A stretch of DNA of 64,000 nt, taken from assembly GCF_022201045.2 (NCBI RefSeq), contig NC_068560.1, forward strand, positions 37,473,001 through 37,537,000, read 5' to 3'. Position numbers and translations under genes: made by a program. Below the pieces are notes generated by a model. It ran no database searches. It was not told the DNA's origin and saw nothing but the letters and a program-made list of their open reading frames with translations. Shown here in pieces: positions 1 to 11,582 of the stretch. This stretch comes from Citrus sinensis (Eukaryota; Streptophyta; Magnoliopsida; Sapindales; Rutaceae). The stretch's first letter is position 1, and each line of letters begins with the position of its first letter.

Positions 1-322
1 TGAGATTCAGAGAGAATTTTGTCAGCTTTCTCTTCAACCATTTCTCTATCAGCAAGTGCAATCGGTTTCCCATACAACTTTTCCTGAACACAACAAAAAT
101 CCAATAATTTCAAAACTACAATTTGGAGGGATTTAAAGAGGTAATTAAACAAAAAGCTGAGAATGAAAGTACCAGAGTGGAGAGGCCATCTGTTGATAGA
201 CCAAAAGAGAGAAGAGAAGTGTAGGCTTCAATGTATACTTTATCGCATTTCTTCACGGCCTCTAATCCTCGCAGCGTTATGTCTCTCTCGTCACCCAATC
301 CCAGACCTATTATGTATAGCAT
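1..322 (-). CDS. DPH5: Diphthine methyl ester synthase, N-terminal part (cut by window start)
   Basis: This enzyme is the SAM-dependent methyltransferase of diphthamide synthesis. It methylates the modified histidine of elongation factor eEF2 in the cytosol. Two exons are visible: 173-322 and 1-83 (continuing beyond the window). The start ATG is at 322 and opens with [20 protein letters not shown], the typical N-terminus of the tetrapyrrole-methylase fold. The first exon ends in phase 0 before GTACTT, and the second begins [20 protein letters not shown] after a TTCAG acceptor. This follows the plant DPH5 family residue for residue as far as I recall it. The rest of the protein lies outside. 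The neighbour LQY1 is on the same strand with a large AT-rich gap between. Family assignment is nearly certain. The 5' UTR is not resolved. Confidence 0.93.
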
Positions 323-1207
323 CTTTTCGTGATCTGTCTGTCTCTGTTAAATTCTAACCCTAGCTCCTTTGGTTTCGATCAGCAAAACACCTTTAAACCC
401 TAAAAGGAACAGTGTGCGAGCACACCAACGACCAACATTAACTTTTCGGATAGTAGTATACCTGAGAGCGGCGGCGGCGGCCTGGGCCGGTTTTGTACGT
501 AGTGGCGGCGTTGTCGGTGTTGTTGACGGTTGCTGGCGGCTGCCGCTCTCTTAGGGTTTGGGTAGTGGAGGGTAATTTGGCAGTTGAGATAGAGATGGTG
601 TGCGATTTGGCGGGCTACTGTCTAATTGAGCAGCGAGCACTATGTTTTTTTCCTTGCATTTATTTGTTTTATAATTTCCAAGTACTAAAAAGTTCAAACA
701 AAAAACTGAACACTGAAACGGCACCATGAGGTACCGTTTCTGTCGGGGTGGTGGCACTCGATCACGAACAACTTTTTAATTAAATTTCATATTTGGTGCA
801 AATTAAATGACGATGATAATTTTATAAATCACGTCTGGTGTACTTTACTCCCACGTAAAAATGATATGATATCTCATCTATGTTTTGGATATATATATAT
901 GCCCTATGACATGCACTTTTCATTAATTAATACGACAAATCGTTTAAGGTGCATTTATAAATAACATGTCATACACTAATGTCAAAATTTTATTTTTTTA
1001 ATTTTTTCTCGATTCTAAATTTCTAACTTATTACATATACAACAAACCCGTGAGTTGTCATCGATGACAACTCAATTGTAGATGTAACATAGCATGGCCC
1101 TTCTAACTTAATATATAATAGCAAAATATTCATTGGTTTAGCAATAGAGATACGCACACACCACTTAGCACAACATATAACATCGAACAATGAGTTTTGA
1201 GGCAAGC
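323..1207. other. Intergenic: DPH5 5' region and AT-rich DNA
   Basis: The first 300 bases upstream of the DPH5 start are GC-richer, with GGCGGCGGCGG-type runs near 470-545, and probably hold the DPH5 promoter and 5' UTR. Beyond about 620 the sequence becomes AT-rich and I see no coding potential. Short open frames here lack family signatures. Confidence 0.5.
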
Positions 1208-1434
1208 ATAAAAGGTTACAGTATATGTAGACAGTTTGAGTCTGTTAGGATTGAGCATACTCCCAGAACTTGTAATTTAGAAGTTCATTGTCTGGCGAAA
1301 TTTGCCATAGACTTTAAAGAGCCAGCGGTATGGGCCAATGAATTTCCTTAGGCCGTTTTGGATGTATTCACAAAGCTTAAGCAATGAAAGTCTTACTTTC
1401 TTTTTCAAAAAAATAAAAAATAAAAGGTTACAGT
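1208..1434 (+). mobile_element. 5'-truncated LINE (L1-type) tail with 15-bp target duplication
   Basis: The segment 1223-1419 is flanked by identical 15-bp copies of ATAAAAGGTTACAGT at 1208-1222 and 1420-1434. It ends in an A-rich tail (TTTTTCAAAAAAATAAAAAA). On the plus strand, just before the tail, it encodes VHCLAKFAIDFKEPAVWANE followed by FP and a stop. This resembles the last part of the RNase H domain carried by plant L1 LINEs. A short 3' end with a poly-A tail and a long target duplication is the mark of target-primed reverse transcription with 5' truncation. The perfect duplication suggests a fairly recent insertion. Confidence 0.85.
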
Positions 1435-1687
1435 GACTGGTCAATTGCAACACTCTCAACCACAACACATGCTCTCTCATTTTCTCCCTCACACTCTTCC
1501 TCACCAAGCCACTAATCTCATTACACTCCGTTCTTTCTCACCATTCTCATCGTCGGCTCCCTCTCTCTCTCCCCCGTCGACTGTATCTCTCATGCCACCT
1601 CACTCTCTCGGTTGTCTCAAAAAGAAAGACCAAATGCTAATGATGTCATCTCTAGTTCAGAAAAACATATCCCAAAAAGAATTATAA

Positions 1688-1800
1688 GTGCGTTTGAAAT
1701 TAAAGTTGAACAGTTGTAACTTAAAAGTTAAAAGTTACACCACTAAAGTATTTGATAAACACTAACTGCTATAACTTGAAAACTATGTTGATATGATTTT
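1688..1800. mobile_element. hAT-like MITE end fragment
   Basis: The stretch starting TGCGTTTGAAATTAAAGTTG resembles the start of the element at 28571 (GTGTTTAGAATTAAAGTTGA) and stays similar for about 100 bases. I cannot find a matching far end, so it is probably a truncated copy of the same non-autonomous family. Confidence 0.45.
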
Positions 1801-1864
1801 TTACTTGCATCGTTCAATGCTACGTGTTGTGCTTAATGTTGTGTGAGTTTCATTTTCCTTAGTT

Positions 1865-2053
1865 TAGTGGTAGGAAAAAAGATCATCTCCTGATCTGATC
1901 TCTCATGAATTTTTAAAGATCTTATGCCATGCGTTTTTAAGTGATAGTGTATGAATATGATTTAACTTCTTTATTTTATTAATTACCAATCACCACATGT
2001 ATATTTGCTCAGGAGAAGATCGGATCAGGAGAGAATCCTGATCCTAGTGGTAG
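1865..2053. mobile_element. Mutator-like MITE, copy A, with 9-bp target duplication
   Basis: The element 1874-2044 (171 bp) is bounded by TAGTGGTAG at 1865-1873 and 2045-2053. Its ends are imperfect inverted repeats around TCTCCTGATCTGATC (left, from 1886) and the reverse complement of GATCGGATCAGGAGAGAATC (right). A related copy in the opposite orientation lies at 40781-40961, also with a 9-bp duplication. A 9-bp duplication is the usual Mutator signature. No protein is encoded. Confidence 0.82.
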
Positions 2054-3596
2054 TGGTAAACTCTTCTCCTCATGACAAATTTCTCTCACTCTCTCCCTCT
2101 AAATGACTGAATAAAAAATCAGCATTAAAAGTGTAAGAAAGACTTGGATAAAATAAAATAGTTTTAATCTAATCATCTTTTAAAACTAATGGCGCATTTA
2201 TTAATCAATAATTAGAATATGTTGAAATCTTAATGAGTTTTAATAAAAATGGAGAATGAAAATCAGAATAAATTACTTAGATATAAGAATATGAATCTGA
2301 ATGAGTTGAATTATTGTAAGTTACAAAAATGTCTTTGATTAATTATTATTATTTTGTATTTTAATAATTGTGACTATTATTATTAAAAAAATATCACTAT
2401 TAATAATTATTGTTAATAATAATAATAATATTAATATTAATTAAATATAATATTGTTTATCATTATTATACTAATTTTAATATTACTACTACTACTACTA
2501 CTCAATGTACTCATAATAATAATAATAATTAAAATCATCATCAGCAACAACAACAGTAGCAACAAATCATGATGATTAGATCAAAACTGGTAGCGGATGG
2601 CGACACAACGACTGCGGCTGGTGGTTGTTCAACTTTTGCGAACGTGATGGCTGCTGCAGTTGGTGGTTTGACGCAACGACTACTACTAGTTTGATGCAAC
2701 TATTGGTGGTAGTGGCTTGACACCATAAATGCCGCTGTTTCAAATTGGATCATTCGGAGATGAAATTTGGGGTTTGGTTTGATTTCATTTTTCATCATTT
2801 TTTATTATTATTTAAATTAAGAATAAAATGGGAATTAAAAATTTTAATTGGGGGGTAAAAAAGTCATCCCAAGAACGAGGTTCTAATTTCCAACTCCCGC
2901 TTGAAAATTAAAACACTAGAAACGATTCCCAAATTTATGAGTACCGCATAGTTTTTATATGATTCCAAACCTTAATTTTACAAATAAACACATCATTGAT
3001 TTTTAATACAAAATTTCCATCTCAAATGCTGCTAGCTAAACACACAATCAATGCTTTGTCTTAATTCTATCTTTTCCTTATTATAATCATTGTGATTGCT
3101 TAATTTTAAAATGAGTATTTATGTCGTAAAACTTTATTGAGTGAGCATATGCAGGACAGAAATCCCTTACAGAAGTTAAATGCTGTTGGACCCTGCCCTA
3201 ATTTTGCTGCTTATGATGGTCCCCTACTCATCTTGCACAAAAATAAACCAATTATAAGCCCAAAGAAGCACCGCGAAATCAATATTTCATCATCTAAATC
3301 ACAATTATCTGCTACTCCTACAGCCAGACGTCAAAGCATAGATCTTTGTATTGCATAGAATGCACAGCAGTTTGTACTACAAATTCAGTGTACATCAAGT
3401 GAGGGGATTATTAGAAGGGAAAAAAATAAATAAAAAAGAAAGGATGGCAAACGGTAAATAAGGTGTTTACAACAAAAAACGAAAGTGAAAAAATATAAAA
3501 AAATTAGTCCATCTCTTCTTGTTCCTTTCATCTTTAACTTCAGCATTTTTTGGCCACTGAGAGTCCAAAATCATGGCTAGCGTTTCTTACTGAACT
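2054..3596. other. Intergenic AT-rich DNA with trinucleotide runs
   Basis: This holds ATT/AAT and ACT trinucleotide runs (2340-2560) and a GCGGCTGG-type patch at 2585-2740 that looks like decayed simple sequence. An open frame at 3137-3358 has no recognisable family. The last part is the LQY1 3' UTR and downstream DNA. I see no gene. Confidence 0.5.
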
Positions 3597-5306
3597 TCAG
3601 TCGTCATCTTTGAATTCTCTGCACATAGCAAGCAGACAGCCTGTTAGCAATAAGTTGCAGCTAATTGCCTCATTTCTCTTTTTATTTTTCTAATAAAGAA
3701 AATATAAAATCTTGCCTTTGAGAATCATTAATTTAAAATATCAAGTCTAGTATACGGTTACTTTCTTCACCATTTTGATTGCTTGTACAAAGAGAAGGAA
3801 AAATGCTATGTAGAACTCATACCTGCGGTCAAGATATCGAGGTTGAATGCCGGTGCCTTGACAAGTGGTGCATGTTAATGAACCAACACCATCACAATTA
3901 ATGCATTTTGAGACTTCTCTTTCATCCCCACCAAGCTCTACTTTAACGCTGCCAGTTCCCATGCAAAACCTGCATCTTTCTAGATGCCATAAAGGGCTGA
4001 GATGGTGACATGATACCAAAATACCATATAAAAGGAATCCCGTAAGATCATCTCAAGGAACCATGAAAAATATTTGTTATATTGAGCTAGTACTAATCAA
4101 ATTTCATTGGCACACTATATAGGTAAGAAATGGAAACTTGAAGACAGAATTTAATGGCACTATATAAGAAAGATGATCCTACCATTCTAAATTTCATAGC
4201 AGGGCTCCCTTTGATGCTACTGGTCAAAATGTAACTGATTCATACTTCAGAACGTGAGTAACTTTCAATGCATATGTGTAAATTGTGGATAACAATCTTC
4301 TAAGTTGAAAACAAAATCAAAGTAAGAGATACACCGAACCCATAATCTAAGCTTGGTTCGGAATTTAATAACATACACATCTGTGGGCCAAGACAATAGA
4401 GTTGATGAAGAAAAAGGGGGAAAAAAGTTTACAGAAGCGCTTCTGAAATTGGATGGAAACAAGTGTTTAAATAAATATGCATTTAGACTCTTCTGAAACA
4501 TCAGATAAAATAAACAAATGTTTGGACTACTAATACACCAATACAGCGAGACAACGACATCAAAGCATAATGTGCAATTACATAATTTTTATTTAGCACG
4601 GTGTGAAACACTCAACATATATCCTAAATTTTCCAACACGACATAAAACCCATAAGCGAGTTTTAGAATCACCAACCAATGTTTAAATTGTAAGGACGAA
4701 ATTACGTATGCCCTTGCCCTTCGAGCTCAATTGTCAAAAATACATATAGCTAGAGAAATAAGTAAATTTAATTTAAGGACTAAAGAGTTACTTACGAGCA
4801 CCGGAGCCACTGCAGGGGAAGCACGGCTGAGTATTTTCTCGCTTGGCCTGCACCAAAAAATGGAAAGTCATACTGAATTCAAAGCATTAGTCAATTCGAT
4901 TAAAAAAAAAGGGCCACTACAGAAAAAAAAAAAAAAGGAGATTTGATAGTTTAAAATAAAATCTTACAGCATTATCAATTTGGGTTTCATAAAAGATTGG
5001 AATGCCAATTCCGACGGCAACACTCACAAGCCCAACAGAAATTGCCACCACCTGCTTGAGTTCACGTTCAGAAACGTTACAACAGTTTCAACTCAAATGT
5101 ACTTTAAAATCAGAATTTGAATTAAAAATGAGGATGAAGGAAAGAACCGTGTTTTGATCAAGCTCAGCTCTAATGCACGGATAAGGCGCTGACGACCGTT
5201 GGTTTCTTTGTGATAAGGAAACAGTAGTTGCAGATGAAGATAGCTTATTGAGAGGGCAACACAGAAATGGAGAATGAAGACGAGTGACCGAAGGCGCTAG
5301 TGACAT
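3597..5306 (-). CDS. LQY1: Thylakoid zinc-finger protein LQY1 (photosystem II repair)
   Basis: LQY1 is a small thylakoid protein with disulphide-isomerase activity that helps photosystem II repair and reassembly. Five exons: 5148-5306, 4968-5051, 4796-4847, 3823-3979, 3597-3618; phases close to a 157-residue protein. Residues 1-45 are a Ser-rich plastid transit peptide. Residues 54-75 (VVAISVGLVSVAVGIGIPIF) are the membrane segment. From 90 to 142 come four CxxCxGxG-type units (CFPCSGSG, CRFCMGTG, CINCDGVG, CTTCQGTG), the DnaJ-type zinc-binding repeat without a J domain. The C-terminus is REFKDDD, as in Arabidopsis LQY1 (154 residues, recalled). The start at 5306 is the ATG that gives the transit peptide MSLAPSVTRLHSPF. 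An in-frame upstream extension is open but unlike the family. Very confident. Confidence 0.95.
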
Positions 5307-5429
5307 TTCTCTTTTCTCTTCTAACTCTTTGACTGAATCAGCTGCACTAGTCGAGACGTGCCCGCTTGGCAAATGGCAACACTCACAGGTCTATTTGGTT
5401 GGATATGTGGACGTTAACAACCGGACAGT

Positions 5430-8140
5430 TGGAAAATCCTTTATCACAAAGATTTATGTACCTCCACGTGGCTTTCGTTTTAGGACCATTTGGGCTAGAG
5501 ATCATCAAAGAGCAGCCCATATTGATTATTGAAGAGTTGGACTATTCGCACCCCACTATTCTCCTCGTAAAACCTCTTTTTTTGGGTAATTTTTATTTCA
5601 ATTGTTTTTTTCTCTTTTAGATACACTCTTCATTTTTTTTTACTGTTAAAACTCGATGTAGTGTTATATCATTTTTTTTTCAATCTTTTCCTTACCCTAC
5701 ACATAAATTAAAAGTTTTCTAGGTAATAGATTTTGAATGTCAATCATTAAGGTAAAAGGACACATATTTATATTATAATTTGAAAGTAGTTATAGGAATA
5801 AAAATTCTTAATCAATAAGAAAATAGGAAAAGGACACTAGATTATTCTAAATTTTTTTTATAGTTTATTAAGTAAAAAAAATTTTCCGGAATTAATTCTT
5901 AAGTGTGTTTCATTATTATTTTTTCTTAAATGTAATTTTTATTTAAATTTGAAGTGGGTTTTTTATGGAGGGAGTGTCAATATATGCCGAGACCCAATTT
6001 AGGCCCAAACAGTTCAAGGTCTGGAGTCTGAACACCAATCAAGGCGTTTTCCAAATTTGCAACATCCAAAATGACTTGGGAGACACCCAAGTATCTAGCA
6101 ATAGTTTTCTTCTTTTACAGGATACATGTTATAATGTTAATTGGTCAAATGCATTGAAAAAAACAAAACAAAAACAAAAACAATCGTAACGACAGGCTCA
6201 CGATCTAAAAGACTCGCACATAATTTCATTCCATTATAGTGATCAATGCCTTCCGGCAATCGCGAATTTGTTAATAGTCAGGGAGAACGAGAGAAAGTGG
6301 GGGTGGGACGAGGGTAAGAGATGAGAGTGACAGGGCACCCACCAAACAGTAACAGACATAATTGAAATCATGTGATACAATGACCATGCTTTTGAAATTG
6401 GTCTTAATTACGTTGGAGGCTTGTCCCCTTCATGTCAATGCAATGGACCATTTACTTCACCACTGTTACTTTGAGAAACGTAGAATCCAAGGCTTGGAAC
6501 CTTCCCCCCACCACATGCTTCCTCTTTTCATTTCTTTACACCTCCCTTTCCGTTTTTTATTTCCTTGCAATTGACACAACATTAATTCTTGTCAAGCCAT
6601 GTAATAGAGACATCTTCAGAGCCTTTTTTTTTTTTCTATTTGTGTCACGCTAAACACACATTGTTCGTTCCTAAAGCTGAACTCTCTGTTTTAGCTTTCT
6701 TTTTGGTAAAGCTAGCTAAAGCTACGCATACCACATGTAAATTCGCCTGCCGTTCTTCATCCTTCTTCCTTTTCTTTCCTTTTTTTTTTTTATTTCCTCT
6801 CCTGGGGCTCTAGCCGCTGGCATTATGCCAAAAGCTTCGGGGTTAATAATTTATGCAAGTTCCACCAATCTTGTCACTTACCATATCAAAGGTGAAAACA
6901 TACAGTGAGATCTCAAGCACATCAACACCTCCCTCCGCTTTCAATTAAGGATGGGAATCAACATTATTAGGCCTATCCCTTTATAATAATAACCCACATT
7001 TTTTTTTTCCTTAAAAGCTTAATTATTAACGGTACACTTTTGCTGTGGATGTGGTGATTATTGTACATTACTCAAGAGCAATGCGATAAAAGAGTGGATC
7101 CTAATCATATGATGCTTTAAACTAGGCCGCTAGCTAGTAGCTACCTACTGGAGCTAATTGGATTCATCTTACTCACGTTAATTCTAATGTATGAAGTGAA
7201 GTCGTAAGTTTCCGCTAACAAGCATTCCCCACTAATAAGGAGCTGGCTTTGCCGGGTTGTTATGGCCCAATCTTTTTATCTCTCTTTTTCAAGTGGTCCA
7301 ACACAACACCAATTTGCTGTCTGCAAATTAAAGTAGTAGCAAAGTTTATCCTGTAGCTAATACGACGTCCTGAATTTTCCATGCGAGGCAGCGAGAGTGA
7401 TTAAAAAGTGAGAGTGACGCGAGAGCAAAAAAATAATGGGATTTCAACTAGAGAGTGAGCGTGAGTGGGAACTCCCAACCAGAAATTTTGACAACGATGG
7501 CCCGTACCCTAAAATGGATGACGGTTGGTGCTTGAACTGATATTTCAAAAATCCGTAGACCCCACGTTGCAATTCTTTGCTTTTTCGGGGGTAACGGGTA
7601 AACTTTGCTCGTTATCCATAACGATTCGATACTTTACTCGATGACCTCTCCGCTCGAGCTATTATGCTTGATACGCTTGACGCTGGGCAAAGTTATGTCA
7701 CCGTTACCACCGATTTTACGGAAAGTACCGTGAGCATTTCTAAAGTCTTGTCTGGCAAAATTTTTAAACTAATTGGGCTTTGAATCGCTTGTCTTATCAA
7801 ATCAGAATCAGAGCAGGAATCCCCTACAACAAGCGATCCTTACATCTGTCAAGCCCAAGAAACAACGAATCACGTTAACTGTCCGCTACGCAGTCAACGG
7901 GGATTAAACTCTAAGATTCACACCATTCTCATGTTCCCACTGCATAAAAATATTTCTCTATGAACTATGGGACTCTAAATGGGATAAATTTATTTATTCA
8001 CCTCAAAGGCAAAAAATAAAAAAATAAAACATCGGAGGCGAAGGAGCAAGATAGGGAAAGGCACAGTGAGAAAGGGGAACCAAATGAAGAAAATGAGTAT
8101 TTAAAAAAACGACACAAAATAGCGCTGCTGCCTGATATAT
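5430..8140. other. Long gene-free stretch between LQY1 and the HVA22-like gene
   Basis: These two genes are divergent, so the stretch should hold both promoters. Most is AT-rich with T-runs (5575-5680, 6625-6640, 6780-6795). A patch at about 7500-7860 is less AT-rich, but its open frames are broken and I recognise nothing. I see no transposon boundary with a clear target duplication and no RNA gene. Confidence 0.45.
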
Positions 8141-8141
8141 T

Positions 8142-8186
8142 CATACACTCTCTCTTTCTCTTTCTCTCAATCTCTTTCAGCGCCGA
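8142..8186 (+). promoter_or_regulatory. CT-rich 5' leader of the HVA22-like gene
   Basis: A pyrimidine-rich run (CTCTCTCTTTCTCTTTCTCTC) lies about 730 bases before the start codon. It resembles the CT-rich leaders common at plant transcription starts. The leader is probably interrupted by an intron: a possible donor lies at about 8366 (GAAAG/GTACTA) and an acceptor lies shortly before the ATG at 8895. Inferred, not proven. Confidence 0.4.
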
Positions 8187-8894
8187 CTTCGCAACGGCTA
8201 GCGGTGGCATTTCGGTGGGGCCGAATACTCCTTACGCTGCCGATCTTTTCCCACTCTTCGTCCATTTTCCGATCTCTCTATCTCAACCTCTTCTCGCTTT
8301 CAGTGCTGAACTGGTTTTTCATTTTCGTCATTTTATTTTTGGAGATAACAATTGTTATCGAAAGGTACTAATCGCCTCTCTTCAAGCTCTCTTCGCCTTT
8401 TTTTTTTTTGGCCTCAATTTGAATGATTATTAGTATTCAGTTTTAAATTATTTTTATATGATTGTCAACAGACTCATAGTTCTTATTTAGTGGTTTCGGT
8501 TTTGAGAGATTCTTAAGGCTCTAACATTAGGATTTTGAAGTTTAGTTACAATTTTTTTTTTTTAATTATACGTAATATTGTTATTTGTATGATGTTGTGA
8601 GTTGGCTGTCGATTTAGCACAATCAATACGATCTTCCTTTTAATTATTGCAGTAATTATTTTTGCAATATGAATGTCCGTCCTTGTTAATCTAATTTTCA
8701 ACTGCTGCAGTGCATTTTTAATTCAGACCTTTCTTTGGTTTGAGTTGAAGTGAAGATATTTGGGCTTTCCAGAAATATTTTTAAGCTTTGTGCGATTATC
8801 TCTAATAACTGCTTGAATCAATTTAATTATACGTGATTTTGCTGTGTGTTTTTTGCCAGTTCTACGGTAGCACATTAATTTGGACGGTGAGAAA

Positions 8895-11150
8895 ATGATT
8901 GGATCGTTTCTTACAAGAGGACTTGTGTACGTTTGCCAGCAACTTAATTTCTCCTTGTGACTTGGTTTCATGGGATTAGATTATCTTCGTTGAACTAAAA
9001 TCATCTGCAATGTGCTTGTAGGATGGTTTTCGGCTATGCTTATCCAGCTTATGAGTGCTACAAAACTGTCGAGAAGAATAAGCCAGAGATCGAGCAACTT
9101 CGGTTTTGGTGCCAGTATTGGTAAAAATCTAGATTGTTGTTTCTGGCATTAATTTTATGCATAACTTTCATTGGTAAAATTGCAGTTCAAGAATTTTTTT
9201 TTTTTTAATTCTTTTGGTTACAGGATTTTGGTTGCGGTTTTGACAGTTTGTGAGAGAGTTGGTGATGCTTTTATTTCCTGGTAGGGAAGCTTAGTTTGAA
9301 TCTTGTGGCAATATGTCAATTTAAGTATGTTGATTCTGTTTCTTTCTCTTGTTTTCTTGAAGGGTTCCAATGTACAGTGAAGCAAAGTTGGCTTTCTTTG
9401 TATATCTGTGGTACCCAAAGACAAAGGTATGCATTTTTATTTGAAGAAAGACGATGTCTGTGCTGTGCCTCACAATATGCTTGTGAATTTTGATGATCGG
9501 ATTTGTTCTAATTGCCTATCATGGTTTACTGCATCAGGGAACTACATATGTTTATGATTCTTTCTTTAGACCATATGTTGCAAGGCATGAGAATGAGATT
9601 GATCAGAACTTGTTGGAACTGAGGACTAGAGCCGGAGATATGGCAACTATATATTGGCAAAAAGTGGCCAGCTACGGCCAGACAAGAGTTTTTGAGATTT
9701 TGCAGTTTATTGCTTCACAGTCGACACCTAGGCCTCGCCCTGCCCAGGTATATGTTAAAAAGAATAAAAAGGAAGTAAATTTCACTCTCACTTAACTTTA
9801 TATCCTACCATGTACCCTGTATAGCACTGTAGCTCAACCGTGTTTGTTAACTACTTAACTGGAGCTGACTAGACTTGCCAAATTGTTTTAAACTTATGCA
9901 TAGATTTTGCAGAATGCCTGGATTTATTTGTGTACTCACAAAGGGAAAGGTATATGTGATTCTTGGAAATTTCTGGCTGTTTGGCTACACCATTAGTGGC
10001 AAAAGGCCACATGTGATGATCATGGTGGTCCCCTTATAATTATTTTTCCCTTGTTTATCATGAAAGGTTCTAATAAAAAGTATTTTAGAATGGAGCCGCT
10101 AACCTTTTTATTATAGACCAAGTAATGGACAGTGTTGATCCAACTGAAGAAACAGAGTGACAATTTTCAGCTTAAATGCGATGGTTTTGTTAATAATTTA
10201 ATCTCTAATAGTTAGGTTACGATTTTGGTTGAGGGATGTCATAATTGCTCTCCGATCCTTGCTGCAGTAGGCTGAGTAGTCTGTTTGAACATATAAACAA
10301 GTTGTATTCTCTAAATTTGTTGAGATTTATGTCCTTCAAGTGGTTGAATATGATGGCATTATCAATGATTTTGATAACAATTTGGAGGTAGCATCCCAAT
10401 AAAGGCGTTTAACAAAAATCATAGTAATATTCTTGTTCATAGTAGCATCTTCTTTTTTTTTTTTCGGTGATATGCAACTAATGTCAGTTCTCCCCTGAGC
10501 TTAGAATTGGGTCTGTGACAATCTTTCAATGAACATTTTATTATATAATGGATTCATGCTTGTGTTTATGGTTGGTTTGGGAAGAAAGATTGTTGGATGA
10601 AATGAGCTCAATTTGTTCATGCTTAATTTGTATTTTCACATTGCAGCCACAACAAAATGCTAGGGCTCGCCAACCCTCTGTTCCCAACCGCCAACCACCT
10701 ACCACAACACGACCAGAAACTGAAGAACCACCTTCGCCTGAATCTAGCATGTCTTCAAGTCAGCACCAAAAGGAGACAGCTGAAGAAGTGGGTCCCCCAC
10801 AAGTGCCTGAAGGAGCTCCAGGAAAGAGAATCATTCTGCAAAAAGCAAATTCTGCAGCTTCAACATCTCAAAGAGCTACTTCTGCGGTCTCAGTCTCTCA
10901 AAAAACTACTTCTGCAGCCTCAAACTCTCAAAAAGATACTTCTGCGGCCTCAACCCCAAAGCCAAATGCTGTGACAGATATTACCAGTCAGCCTACACCA
11001 ACTGAAGCAGAAGGAATGCAGATTGATCTAATATCTCCTCCGGCGAATGAAAACTCGGATCCTCCTCCAAAGGAGATCGTCATGAAAGAAACCCGTGTAA
11101 CACGTGGCAGATCGATGAGAAACCGAGCAGCATCAAACCAAAAAGAGTGA
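8895..11150 (+). CDS. HVA22-like (TB2/DP1/REEP family) ER membrane protein with long C-terminal tail
   Basis: This family (yeast Yop1, animal REEP5) shapes tubular ER, and plant HVA22 members are often induced by ABA or stress. Exons: 8895-8926, 9022-9120, 9224-9280, 9363-9426, 9538-9747, 10647-11150; 321 residues. The TB2/DP1 domain spans about residues 8-110: FGYAYPAYECYKTVEKNK, then FWCQYWILVAVLTVCER with hydrophobic hairpins, then VYLWYPKTKGTTYVYDSFFR. The last exon encodes a low-complexity tail rich in Pro, Ser, Gln and Ala, with imperfect repeats of the type SAASTSQ, SAVSVSQ, SAASNSQ, SAASTPK. The length and tail fit the long HVA22 clade (Arabidopsis HVA22G/H/I/J). By gene order the counterpart is HVA22G (At1g75700, recalled). 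The start at 8895 is the first ATG of MIGSFLTRGLVMVFGYAYP. Confidence 0.94.
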
Positions 11151-11545
11151 TGTTAAATCTTTCCCAGTTTTAATATAAAGAGCTAGCATTTAATCTGTAG
11201 GTGAATGTTGATATTACCCTGGTAGATATTGACGTGAATTTGTTCAATTTCATTTGTTGATTTATTTTTTGAATTTGAGACGCCAGACAAATTTGCAAAT
11301 GTGGGTTGGTACGTGGTAGTGAGTAGTGACTTTATCAACACTAAAGTGACAGCACATATGTATGAAATCTGGATCTTGTGAAACTTATTGTTGACTATCA
11401 GTGTCCGTAACATATGCTTTTAGACACCCCTAAGGCCTAACATCTGACATTATTAAAAATAAAAAATAGAGAGAGAGATAATCTCCGCCGTTGAAATGTT
11501 ATAATACCGAAAGTAATATTTCTTCGAAACTTTCACTTTCGGTCT

Positions 11546-11582
<37 letters not shown>

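Noticed and set aside
1433-1687. 84-codon Pro/Ser/His-rich frame after the LINE tail
   Set aside because: The composition comes from CT-rich simple sequence; no conserved block.
3137-3358. 73-codon frame before LQY1
   Set aside because: No recognisable domain and no leader or splice context.
7560-7860. GC-richer patch that might be an exon
   Set aside because: All frames are interrupted and I could not connect it to splice sites or a family.
8950-11150. Alternative start of the HVA22-like gene at a later Met
   Set aside because: The ATG at 8895 gives the conserved MIGSFLTRGLVMVFGYAYP start, and its short exon splices in phase.
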